Source: Leptospiraceae bacterium
GTDB lineage: Bacteria; Spirochaetota; Leptospiria; Leptospirales; Leptospiraceae
DNA length: 64,000 nt
Reading direction: 5' to 3'
Assembly: GCA_015075105.1 (NCBI GenBank)
Contig: JABTUZ010000002.1
Span: 220,001-284,000, forward strand
Of the stretch, positions 54,735-63,284 are shown piece after piece (position 1 is the first letter of the stretch; each line of letters begins with the position of its first letter). The notes under the pieces are model-generated. The model ran no database searches and was not told the DNA's origin. It worked only from the letters and a program-made list of their open reading frames with translations. The position numbers and the translations under genes are program-made.

Positions 54735-56285
54735 ATACTCAGAGTGAAAAATTGTTAAACGATTGATATAATCTTTTTGCCACAAAGGACTCATCGTTTT
54801 AATATTTGCCTCTAACTCATCCTGAAAACCTTTCAGATCAGAGAACAATTTTTTGTTATTATTTTTTTCTAAATTCTCCTCTATCTTATAAAGAAAATAA
54901 AGAGTCTTAAAATAAAATTTTTTGTATTCAGGGTTCATGCTCTTTATTTTTGCCTGATTCTTTAGTAGAAATCGATTGATAGTACTTAAAGAACGATACA
55001 GCTCTATTTCTTTTTCTAAAATTGGCTTATTCAGTTCGATTGCATTTATAAAAAGAATAGCAAAACTTAATCCAACCAATGTTACTAAAAAAAACAATTT
55101 CTTATAATCAGCGAGTTGAAGAATATACACAGCCCCAAAACTAAATGGTAACCAATAAAAACTCATAATATCCCAATCTGAAGGATAGCCGAGCAATGGA
55201 TGAAAAATAAAAGCATGAATAAAAAAACCAATTAACGTAACAATTAAAAAAGTAAATTCTTGATAAGCTTTGAAAAACTTCAGATCAGATCGTCTTAAAA
55301 AAATAAGTTCCAAAAATATAAAAAATGGAACCAAGGAAGTAAACATTATATTGGATAAAATTTCAGATATATGTTTTGTAGAAAACATTTTTTTTACCGG
55401 GTAAAATGGGGGGTGAGCAATATGAGTTTGTGACATATCCACCCTCGTATCAGAAAAAAATATAAAATAAATAAACAACGGCAAAATGATTACAATACCA
55501 ATTATAGCTGAAATGACCGCATTTTTTATGAAGGTACTTTTTTTAGAGGCTATATACCAAAGATAGATTAGAGGAAAAATGAGATACCCTGCAACTAAAT
55601 GAAACAATATAGCGATGGAAGCGATAATAGTAGGAAGTATGAGTAACTTAAGACCCTTTTTCTCTTCAGAAATTTTCTGAAGAGAAGTGTTTATGAAAAA
55701 TAAAATTACTAATGTTGTGAGTGTATAATTTTCAGGATACCCAAAAAATAAAAGCATTCCTCCCGAAGAAAAAATTATTAGACTAAACATAGAATTGAAT
55801 TTTTTCTTTTTGAAAAATCTCATAACTAGAAAAATAAAAATAATTCCTGCTACAGTGCTTGTGACCCTATACACAATTCTTGGATCAGAGGCTATGTGCG
55901 AAAACTGCAAATACAAATAAGAATGAAGCAAAGCCTCAAAAAGTTCATCCAAGGTAAGCTGATAGCCAAAAAGATTACTCTCTAAAATTATATTTTCAAC
56001 AATAAGTATCCCATCACCCAGATTTAGATTCCTAACAGGATAGGCGATCATCATCAAAATTAATGCTACAACAAATACTAAGATAAGATTTCTATTTTCA
56101 AAACTCTCAACATGAAAAATATTTTTACTTTGGGTAAAATAAATATACAAGAAAATTAAATAGAAGCAAATAGATACAATCCAGATAACAATTGAATTAG
56201 AAAAAACAAACCACGCAGAAAAATAAGAAGCAACCGGAAATATAAAATATGCAATAGATAAAAATATAAACCTTGGTAAATTCAT
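54711..56285 (-). CDS. polytopic membrane protein, possibly a GT-C-fold glycosyltransferase
   Basis: 524 residues with about 11-12 membrane helices and a charged cytoplasmic C-terminal tail of about 100 residues. An acidic NLGDGILIVE lies in the first large extracytoplasmic loop, the place where GT-C enzymes (dolichyl-phosphate-mannose type) keep their catalytic acid. That reading is tentative. It follows the DUF4105-like gene directly (ATG after its stop), indicating one operon. Its 3' end overlaps the convergent PP2C gene by 24 bp. Confidence 0.65.
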   Translation of the reverse strand: MNLPRFIFLSIAYFIFPVASYFSAWFVFSNSIVIWIVSICFYLIFLYIYFTQSKNIFHVESFENRNLILVFVVALILMMIAYPVRNLNLGDGILIVENIILESNLFGYQLTLDELFEALLHSYLYLQFSHIASDPRIVYRVTSTVAGIIFIFLVMRFFKKKKFNSMFSLIIFSSGGMLLFFGYPENYTLTTLVILFFINTSLQKISEEKKGLKLLILPTIIASIAILFHLVAGYLIFPLIYLWYIASKKSTFIKNAVISAIIGIVIILPLFIYFIFFSDTRVDMSQTHIAHPPFYPVKKMFSTKHISEILSNIMFTSLVPFFIFLELIFLRRSDLKFFKAYQEFTFLIVTLIGFFIHAFIFHPLLGYPSDWDIMSFYWLPFSFGAVYILQLADYKKLFFLVTLVGLSFAILFINAIELNKPILEKEIELYRSLSTINRFLLKNQAKIKSMNPEYKKFYFKTLYFLYKIEENLEKNNNKKLFSDLKGFQDELEANIKTMSPLWQKDYINRLTIFHSEYLELIKNK

Positions 56286-58127
56286 TCAATCATTTTCCTT
56301 CAAAAAATCTTCCGGTAGGTCTGACTTATCTATATACGTGAATGTACCTTTCCGTATATTAATAAAAAAAATCTCCGGAACGCTAAAAAACATTCCTTTG
56401 ATTCCTTTTACGAAAGTCTCTCCTCTATCAAAGGGAAGCAACACAACTCCGTATAATGTTTCGGCGATACCCGCAAAAAAATTCACTACACCAAAAATAG
56501 GTCTTGGCAAAATTTCTTCATCAGTGAAAAATATAAAAAAAGAATCTTCGGGATTTCTTTTATAAAATGATGATGTAAAAATATTAGACTCCCTAAAAAA
56601 AACTTTGATAGAGTTCTCTGTTTCTTTCATTTGCTTTACCTTCAATCTTCTATAAGAAAATAGATCTTCCAACTTATGAATTTTATATGTTTTACTTACT
56701 TTAAATGAGGAAATAAACGGAACAAACACTAAAGTATCTTTTCCTTGAATGTAGCCGCCTAACCTAAATTTAGATTCTTTTTCTCCATGAATAAAATAAG
56801 AATTCAAAGTATCAAAAATTTCTGTTACACAATTTCTTAAAAATAAATCGTAGTTATAAATTTGTTGAATTTTTTTTAAATATTCTTCTTCTTTAAATTT
56901 TGCAATTTTATGAAATTCGCTTACCTCTTCATCAGAATAAATAGTAGGAGAAAATATTTGTATTTCTTTTTCTTTATAGGGCAAGAGCTTTTCATAAGTT
57001 GTTCGAATTGGCTCAAAACCCACTACACCTTTTATCATTTCATTGTGTCGATTTGCAGAATCCTCCAGCATACTGTAATCAAATTCGTCAAATTCTTCTT
57101 TTACAAATATTTTTTCTTTTAAAACTTTATAATAGGAAAAAGTCTCTTTTTGCAACGGATGAATTTCTAACGATGCACGAATTGCCTTTCTTGAAATAAG
57201 AGAATGACGGCTGTCAAAGCAATCTAAAAAATACAACCGATTCTCTTGAATAGATTTTTTTATCACTAAATATCTTGCTAACGCAACAAGAAGAGAATAG
57301 CCGGAGCCTTTTCTGTCAAAATTTACCAATTCTACTATTTGATTTTCTAAATTCTTAGAATACAAATTCATCTTTTCTATATCTTTATCAGTCAGTTTAA
57401 GATCATCCGCATAAAAAAAACTTTGCGGTTTCAATTCTCTTCTTTCATCAATTGCAAGAAATGCCTCCAATAAATGTGAGTTATTAATAAATACCTCAGA
57501 AAAAGTTTCTTCAGAAAATGGATACTCATTTTTTTTCGGAGATGCAATTTCATTTTTCAAAGGATGAATAAAGATTTTAATATTTCTGATATTATTTTTT
57601 ACAAATTTAATTTTTTTTGTAATAAATTGACTACCGTATTTTTTCTCTATTAAGTTAGAAATAAAATTGAGGTCTGAACTTTGTTTTTTAAATTCTGAAA
57701 AATATCCTGCACCTCTTAGACGGATCCTGTGGTCTTTTTCTTGAAATGCTTCTATAAGAATTCTATCATTAAAAAAATTTGAATAATTTGTAAGATGTTT
57801 ATTTTGAATAAGATAGGTTTTATTCAAATTGTCTCGAATTAAGTTATACGTTTCTTGGCTAACTTCAATTTGGTTGGATCGAATTGTTCTGTTATCAATA
57901 ACATTATAAATAAATCGAAATTCACTCCACTTCTCGCGAACAATTCTGAAAATTTTATCGGGGTAGTGTTGGAAATGATAAACTAAATTTCCAACCTTAA
58001 TCGCCGTATGCCCACCACTGGACTGACCAGTATTGGAATCAATGTAGAGATATTCAATTTTAAAAGGTTCTTTTGCAGAAATACTAACCTGCAAAATAAA
58101 AAAGGCTATTAAAAAATAGCCTTTCAT
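56286..58127 (-). CDS. exported DUF4105/Lnb-domain-like protein
   Basis: 613 residues from the ATG at 58127, which gives a neat signal peptide (MKGYFLIAFFILQVSISA). A TTG at 58166, overlapping the lipoprotein gene, is the alternative. The N-terminal region has SSGGHTAIKVGNLVYHFQ (His40), and DLFLRNCVTEIFDTL (Cys433) lies much later, matching the permuted papain-like layout of DUF4105 (PF13387). That family includes Lnb, a lipoprotein N-acyltransferase described in Bacteroidetes. A two-helix hydrophobic segment lies near the end (VVNFFAGIAETLYGVVLL). Proximity to two lipoprotein genes is suggestive. Confidence 0.65.
   Translation of the reverse strand: MKGYFLIAFFILQVSISAKEPFKIEYLYIDSNTGQSSGGHTAIKVGNLVYHFQHYPDKIFRIVREKWSEFRFIYNVIDNRTIRSNQIEVSQETYNLIRDNLNKTYLIQNKHLTNYSNFFNDRILIEAFQEKDHRIRLRGAGYFSEFKKQSSDLNFISNLIEKKYGSQFITKKIKFVKNNIRNIKIFIHPLKNEIASPKKNEYPFSEETFSEVFINNSHLLEAFLAIDERRELKPQSFFYADDLKLTDKDIEKMNLYSKNLENQIVELVNFDRKGSGYSLLVALARYLVIKKSIQENRLYFLDCFDSRHSLISRKAIRASLEIHPLQKETFSYYKVLKEKIFVKEEFDEFDYSMLEDSANRHNEMIKGVVGFEPIRTTYEKLLPYKEKEIQIFSPTIYSDEEVSEFHKIAKFKEEEYLKKIQQIYNYDLFLRNCVTEIFDTLNSYFIHGEKESKFRLGGYIQGKDTLVFVPFISSFKVSKTYKIHKLEDLFSYRRLKVKQMKETENSIKVFFRESNIFTSSFYKRNPEDSFFIFFTDEEILPRPIFGVVNFFAGIAETLYGVVLLPFDRGETFVKGIKGMFFSVPEIFFINIRKGTFTYIDKSDLPEDFLKEND
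58101..58127 (-). promoter_or_regulatory. terminator-like hairpin inside the start region of the DUF4105 gene
   Basis: On the minus strand, immediately after the ATG, AAAGGCTATT and AATAGCCTTT form a perfect 10-bp stem with a TTTT loop, followed by TTTATTTT. It lies 26 bp after the lipoprotein stop. It would act as that gene's terminator while encoding the signal peptide of the next. Confidence 0.55.
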
Positions 58128-58152
58128 TTTTAAAATTGTTTTAATAATATAA

Positions 58153-58641
58153 TCAGATAGAATCAAATCCTTCCTGAATCAATTTAGAGGCTTGTGGAAT
58201 TTTTGAAGAAATATCCTTTTTAATAGATTCTAAATTTGCGGTAGATAGATTGGCTTTCTTTAAACCTTTTCCGATTCCGATAAAAGTAGCTGTAGAATTT
58301 TCCCAATTTGTAATGTTGTGTTTCAAAGCAACCTCAGATATGTCTTCAATGAATGATCTCTGGTTTACTTTTGCTAGAAAATGTATTTGAGTGAGATCGC
58401 TAATGTCTTTTATGTAGAGTTCACTTTTTTTCTCATCACCGCCAGAAGAAGAGCCAGAGCTGGAGCCAAAACTAGATTTGATGGATCCGGAAACACTTAC
58501 TACAGAATCCGAAGATTTACTTGCAGAATCAGATGAACGACTCACTGAATTCGAAGCAGAGTTTACAGAATCTGAAAGCGATGTGCAATTAGAAACGAGC
58601 GATACTGTAAAACAAAGTGCTATTAGAAATAAATTTTTCAT
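58153..58641 (-). CDS. Ser-rich lipoprotein A (paralogue of 58682-59248)
   Basis: 162 residues; signal ending LVSNC (Cys19), Shine-Dalgarno AAAGGA 6 bases upstream. Next comes a low-complexity stretch of Ser/Asp/Asn heptads (SASNSVSRSSDSASKSSDSV) and a Gly/Ser linker (about 58-69). The C-terminal 85-residue domain (KDISDLTQIHFLAKV, FIEDISEVALKHNITNW, ATFIGIGKGLKKANL) matches the neighbouring lipoprotein along its whole length. Function unknown. The Ser-rich tether suggests a domain held away from the membrane. Confidence 0.8.
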   Translation of the reverse strand: MKNLFLIALCFTVSLVSNCTSLSDSVNSASNSVSRSSDSASKSSDSVVSVSGSIKSSFGSSSGSSSGGDEKKSELYIKDISDLTQIHFLAKVNQRSFIEDISEVALKHNITNWENSTATFIGIGKGLKKANLSTANLESIKKDISSKIPQASKLIQEGFDSI

Positions 58642-58681
58642 AAATTATCCTTTTGAAAGTAATATAGTTGATTTAACCAGT

Positions 58682-59248
58682 TCAAGAATCTAAGTCAACA
58701 TTTTTTGTATTTTGAGAATGAATTCCATAACCCTTTTCTAAAAGAAAGTTTATTTCCTTATTTTCATTAGAAATAGTATTTTTAATAGATTGAAACTCAC
58801 TGTGCAAAATATTTGCTTTCCTTAACCCTTCTCCTATAGCTGTATATGTTGATTTCTCTGTTCTCCAATTTGTAATTCCATTTTTTTCTGCGATATAGGA
58901 AATATCTCGAATAAAACCATCATCCAGTGTGATTCTGTTAGAATAGATTTGAGTGATTTCACTTACATCCATTTTATAAGTCGATTTTTTATTGCTGCCA
59001 TCATCTTTTGAAGACATCAATGAATAGACAATAGACATCGAAAATCCTCTGGATGAATTAGACAACACATCTGAAGACTTTCCCATCTGCTCGGAAGAGG
59101 ACCTGGAAGAATTGCTTGTAGAGTCAGAAGATCGTCCCATGGAGTCAGAAGATCTCCCCATGGAATCTGAAGAGCGACCAAATGCTCTTGAAATAGAACA
59201 ATTATCTAAAAAAAATAAAATAAAACTTATAAAAATAATATATTTCAT
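58682..59248 (-). CDS. Ser-rich lipoprotein B with GRSSDSM repeats (paralogue of 58153-58641)
   Basis: 188 residues from the ATG at 59248; that start is chosen over 59293 because it gives a proper lipoprotein signal ending LFFLDNC (Cys17). Three tandem heptads GRSSDSM/GRSSDSM/GRSSDST follow, then more degenerate Ser-rich units. The C-terminal domain (MDVSEITQIYSNRI, FIRDISYIAEKNGITNW, TYTAIGEGLRKANI) aligns with lipoprotein A. The two genes are a tandem duplication. The heptads are encoded by 21-bp DNA repeats. Confidence 0.8.
   Translation of the reverse strand: MKYIIFISFILFFLDNCSISRAFGRSSDSMGRSSDSMGRSSDSTSNSSRSSSEQMGKSSDVLSNSSRGFSMSIVYSLMSSKDDGSNKKSTYKMDVSEITQIYSNRITLDDGFIRDISYIAEKNGITNWRTEKSTYTAIGEGLRKANILHSEFQSIKNTISNENKEINFLLEKGYGIHSQNTKNVDLDS
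59117..59179 (-). repeat. three tandem 21-bp coding repeats
   Basis: Units 59117-59137, 59138-59158 and 59159-59179 each encode the heptad GRSSDS(M/T). They differ at a few third positions, so they are not brand-new duplications. Confidence 0.8.
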
Positions 59249-59289
59249 TTCAAACCCCCATTTTAAAATAAAATTTCTAATAAAAAAAG

Positions 59290-61191
59290 TCAAGTTTTTT
59301 CTATTACTACCGACCCGTAAGGATACAACTTTACTTTGATAGTTTTTTTAACGCTATCATAAGAAAAATCTTCTATAGGTTTATTTGACCAATAGTTTTT
59401 TATTTTTCCTTTTTTTAAAGAAAATGGTAATTTAACTTCAACCCATTCTGCCTCGTCTGTTGGATTCCATACTCCAAAAAAACCGGCTGGATTGTACAGA
59501 CCTCGTGGAAAAGAATGCTCAAACAAACCTAGTGGGACTGGAACTTTAGATTGGCACTTCTTGTTCAAACTCAATGCTTTTCTTAAAATATCCAAACGGT
59601 CTTCAGAAATCGTCATCAAATTATCGCTTATGAGTAGCATTCCACCGGAAAGGGACATTACAGTTGCCATGAGTATCGTCTGGTCTATAGTCATTTTATT
59701 TTTATCAGATCGAACTAATAGACAGTCCGGGTCATTTAACCAAAAATTTCTGTGCATGGAAGACCTTGTAATTACATTGACTAACGCTTTTTCTGTAGAA
59801 AGTGCATCTCTGTCTCTCAATAGTCTTCGAGTTAATTCTGGCTTCCAAAATGGAGCAACATCACACCCGATCCTCATTCCATCAAAAATTCCAATTGAAG
59901 GAACAATCGGTGCACCACATCCAAGCAGGAACACATCTTTCCCTACAATTTTTCTGATGAGCTTGATTGCTTTTCTATATCTCTCCAAAGGAGTTAAATT
60001 TTTGGTATAGCATACTCCTGGAAGAGAGCCTGAATATAGAAAATCTAATTTTAGATAAGGAAAACCGTATTCTTTTACAAAAGTTTTAAATACAGTTTCT
60101 AAAAAATTTTCTGATGCTGGGTGAGTCGTATCTATGCAATATGTGTAATCAAAACCCCAAGCAGGCTGCCAAAGAGCCGGAACCGGTTTACCGTTTTTGT
60201 CTTTTAGAATTGCCTCCGGGTATTTTTGAAAAAACTCACTTTTTTTTCTGACCAAAAATGGTGCAAGCCAAATCCCCGGAATTAAATTCTCTCTCCGAAT
60301 TTTCTGCGAAAGGTACGTTAGGCCATTTGGAAACTTTTCGTTTTGCACAAGCCAGTCTCCTATTTCCCTCTGATACCCGTCATCAATCTGAAAAAATTCT
60401 ATGTCTAAATTCTTTCTTCTGATTTGTTTTAAATTTTCTAAAATAATTTCTTCTGTGATTGCAGTATAATAATAATACCACGAACACCAACCTGTAGGCA
60501 CTTCTTTAGGAAATTTTCGAGCTACCTCCAATTTACCGATTTTTTCAAAATACTTTTGAATTGAATTTTCAGGAAATCCACCTGAAATATTTTCATATTC
60601 TATGGGTGTGAGACTAATTTTTATATTCCTTGCAAGCTCAGGAAAAAAGTAAAAATCCCAGATAGCGGAAAGATGGATCGCTTTCCCATCTTGATCTAAT
60701 TTAACCTGAAATTTTACGTTTTGTGTCCCAATTTCACCAACCCCTACAAAAAATCCCTTCCCTTCTTTTTCTGAATGAGCAACTAAAAAACCTTCACTTT
60801 GAAAATCACCTGTTTTATTTGAATGATGGGTGTAAACATTCTCTTGAGGATATTTTAAGAAACTCACCAATGGAGGAGAATCTTTTTCAATAGAAGCGTG
60901 CGAAGAGGAAAAACTCCAAGATTGATAACCGTGTTGGAAAATTTTAAGAGAAGAAAATTTCTCAAAATCTAAGTCCATTCTAAAATCTATAAATTTTAAA
61001 CCAACCGGGGGACGTTTAGAATCAATCCAACTTAATTTTCCAAAAACTTTATAGCTTTCGGACTTTCCGGAATAAGAAAGAATAAATTCAAATAATTTGC
61101 AGTCACTAATGTAAATATTTTTTGATTTTAGATTAAAATTAGAATGAATTATTTTCCCGTAAACTTCATAAGAAAGAATCGCTTTTTTCAT
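59290..61191 (-). CDS. GH36 alpha-galactosidase-like glycosidase
   Basis: 633 residues, no signal peptide, so cytoplasmic. The N-terminal beta-supersandwich (about 1-230) is followed by a TIM barrel: GWCSWYYYYTAITEE, FFQIDDGYQREIGDW, GIWLAPFLV, nucleophile YLKLDFLYSG (Asp383) and acid/base RIGCDVAPFW (Asp444). The family hydrolyses alpha-galactosides; specificity within GH36 cannot be read. Leptospires use fatty acids rather than sugars as carbon source, so a role in recycling glycans is possible, which is inference. Confidence 0.87.
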   Translation of the reverse strand: MKKAILSYEVYGKIIHSNFNLKSKNIYISDCKLFEFILSYSGKSESYKVFGKLSWIDSKRPPVGLKFIDFRMDLDFEKFSSLKIFQHGYQSWSFSSSHASIEKDSPPLVSFLKYPQENVYTHHSNKTGDFQSEGFLVAHSEKEGKGFFVGVGEIGTQNVKFQVKLDQDGKAIHLSAIWDFYFFPELARNIKISLTPIEYENISGGFPENSIQKYFEKIGKLEVARKFPKEVPTGWCSWYYYYTAITEEIILENLKQIRRKNLDIEFFQIDDGYQREIGDWLVQNEKFPNGLTYLSQKIRRENLIPGIWLAPFLVRKKSEFFQKYPEAILKDKNGKPVPALWQPAWGFDYTYCIDTTHPASENFLETVFKTFVKEYGFPYLKLDFLYSGSLPGVCYTKNLTPLERYRKAIKLIRKIVGKDVFLLGCGAPIVPSIGIFDGMRIGCDVAPFWKPELTRRLLRDRDALSTEKALVNVITRSSMHRNFWLNDPDCLLVRSDKNKMTIDQTILMATVMSLSGGMLLISDNLMTISEDRLDILRKALSLNKKCQSKVPVPLGLFEHSFPRGLYNPAGFFGVWNPTDEAEWVEVKLPFSLKKGKIKNYWSNKPIEDFSYDSVKKTIKVKLYPYGSVVIEKT

Positions 61192-61245
61192 AATAATACA
61201 ATATTTAGTTTCCCGTTTTTTTCGTCAGGAAATAAATGGAAACTT

Positions 61246-61884
61246 ATGGGTCAAAAATATTCAACCATAAAACCAAAAGTGTTTCAGGGAGATCTGGACA
61301 ACGATAGCTTCGAATTTTACTCGAAGGAAGAAAAGTTAGCTATTGATTGCGAAATGATGGGATTAAATCCAAATAGAGACAGGCTGTGCCTTGTTCAGAT
61401 TACTGACTCTAAAAATAGATCGAGTCTAATTCAAATTTTTCCCGATCAAAAAGAGGCGCCTCATTTAAAAAATTTATTTGAAAACTCCGAGATTATAAAA
61501 ATTTTTCATTACGCCAGAATGGATACACTATTTCTGAAAGCTCGACTTGGAATATTTGTGAAGGGGATATTCTGCACAAAAATTGCGAGTAAAATGGCGA
61601 GAACTTATACCGATAAACACGGGCTTAGAGAGCTTATCCGTGAATTTTTTGATGTGAATATTGACAAAAAAAATCAATCCAGCGATTGGGGGAAAAAAGT
61701 ACTTTCTCAAGATCAGTTGAATTATGCCACAGAAGATGTAAAATATCTAATTTCATTAGAAGCGAAGCTAACAGAAATTTTAATTCGAGAGAATAGGTAT
61801 GAGCTTGCACAAGAATGCTTTTCTTTTTTACCTGCCTTGACTGAATTGGATCGATTGGAAATGAAGGATGTTTTTGAGCATTGA
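61246..61884 (+). CDS. RNase D-like 3'-5' exonuclease (no HRDC domain)
   Basis: 212 residues from the ATG at 61246 (MGQKYSTIKP). The longer frame from 61144 would overlap the divergent GH36 gene and adds an unlikely N-terminus. DEDD motifs: LAIDCEMMGLNPNRDRLCLVQI, IFHYARMDTLFLKARLG, and NYATEDVKYLISLEAKL with the Tyr/Asp pair. It lacks the HRDC part of the larger RNase D at 44973. Its TGA overlaps the TTG of radA. Confidence 0.87.
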   Translation: MGQKYSTIKPKVFQGDLDNDSFEFYSKEEKLAIDCEMMGLNPNRDRLCLVQITDSKNRSSLIQIFPDQKEAPHLKNLFENSEIIKIFHYARMDTLFLKARLGIFVKGIFCTKIASKMARTYTDKHGLRELIREFFDVNIDKKNQSSDWGKKVLSQDQLNYATEDVKYLISLEAKLTEILIRENRYELAQECFSFLPALTELDRLEMKDVFEH

Positions 61885-63239
61885 AAAAACCTTCCAAGGT
61901 GTTTATTTGTCAATCTTGTGGAGAAGTTTTTCCAAGATGGGCAGGAAAATGTGAATCCTGCGGAAAATGGAACACAATAGAAGAAGAAGTCCCTTATTCA
62001 AAATTTGACAAATCAAAATCTTCTGCTCAAGATGGACGTTATGCGAAACCTATTTCTTTATCTGAAGTAAGTGAGTCGAAAACTCATAGAACCCCTACTG
62101 GAATGAATGAATTGGATATAGTTCTTGGGGGTGGAATCGTTTCCGGCAGTTTAGTTTTGATCGGAGGAGAACCCGGAGTTGGCAAGTCCACACTTATCTT
62201 AGAAATTTGTAGAAAACTATCGCAATATAAAACAGTGATCTATGTTTCGGGAGAAGAATCGTCCTCTCAAATCTTCATTCGTGCAAAAAGAATGAAAATT
62301 GAGTCTAAGTCGATTCTATTATCATCGGAATGTATTGCAGAAAGAATTGTAGCCATGATAGAAAAAGAACTTCCTGATGCAGTTTTCATCGACTCGATCC
62401 AGACTGTTTCTAAAGAATCAATCCCCGGTCAACCCGGAACAATCTCTCAATTAAGAGAATGTACTCAGCTAATGTTAGAGACTGCAAAAAGAACAGGTGT
62501 TCCGATTTTTCTTATTGGTCACATCACAAAAGACGGCAATATTGCCGGACCGAAAATTTTAGAGCATCTCGTAGATACAGTTTTGTATTTTGAAGCAGAC
62601 AAACTAAATTACTACAGAATGCTTCGAGGTATAAAAAATAGATTTGGTGCGGTAGGCGACATTGCTGTTTTTGAAATGGTAACAGATGGACTTATAGAAG
62701 TAAAAGAAAAAAGAGATTTGTTTTTATCTGCTGACGAAGAGCGTATCGGCTCTGTAGTCTCCGCCGTCATGGAAGGAAGTCGTGCTTTATCGGTTGAAGT
62801 TCAAGCACTTGTGTCAAGATCCACTTTTTCTCAAGCAAGAAGAATGGCAGAAGGTTTAGACAACAGAAGACTCGTACTCATAGCTGCAGTTCTTGAAAAG
62901 TTTATGGGTGTAAAAACAAACGAATGCGATATATTTGCAAACCTTGCGGGGGGACTAACTATTGATGAGCCTGCACTCGATCTTGCTCTTTCTATTGCCA
63001 TCGTATCGAGTTACTTAGAAAAACCTCTTCCAAGAAAAACTGGGGTTATCGGGGAAGTAGGTCTATCCGGTGAAGTTAGAAGTGTTGGACAGTTGAATCT
63101 TCGATTGAAAGAACTGGCAGGAATAGGAATGGAAAGAGTTATCCTGCCCGAAAGAAATCTAAAAGAAATTTCTGAAAAAGAATTCTCTATGAATATTCAA
63201 GGAATTTCTCGAATTCAAGAAATAGAAAAATTTTTTTAA
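61881..63239 (+). CDS. radA: DNA repair protein RadA (Sms)
   Basis: 452 residues, TTG start overlapping the previous stop (TTGA). Zinc finger C10-xx-C13 with C24-xx-C27, Walker A GGEPGVGKST, the RadA signature KNRFGAVGD, and a C-terminal Lon-like domain (GGLTIDEPALDLALSIAIVSSYL, GEVGLSGEVRSV). A RecA-like branch-migration helicase for recombination intermediates. Confidence 0.96.
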   Translation: MKKPSKVFICQSCGEVFPRWAGKCESCGKWNTIEEEVPYSKFDKSKSSAQDGRYAKPISLSEVSESKTHRTPTGMNELDIVLGGGIVSGSLVLIGGEPGVGKSTLILEICRKLSQYKTVIYVSGEESSSQIFIRAKRMKIESKSILLSSECIAERIVAMIEKELPDAVFIDSIQTVSKESIPGQPGTISQLRECTQLMLETAKRTGVPIFLIGHITKDGNIAGPKILEHLVDTVLYFEADKLNYYRMLRGIKNRFGAVGDIAVFEMVTDGLIEVKEKRDLFLSADEERIGSVVSAVMEGSRALSVEVQALVSRSTFSQARRMAEGLDNRRLVLIAAVLEKFMGVKTNECDIFANLAGGLTIDEPALDLALSIAIVSSYLEKPLPRKTGVIGEVGLSGEVRSVGQLNLRLKELAGIGMERVILPERNLKEISEKEFSMNIQGISRIQEIEKFF

Positions 63240-63265
63240 AAGGATACCTTCAACAGTACCCTTTT
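63238..63265 (+). terminator. possible terminator after radA
   Basis: AAAAGGATAC (63238-63247) pairs with GTACCCTTTT (63256-63265), one mismatch, 8-base loop. The T run is the arm itself, so it is of moderate quality. It lies between convergent radA and pckA. Confidence 0.45.
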
Positions 63266-63284
63266 AATAGAGAGTTTTCTAAAT

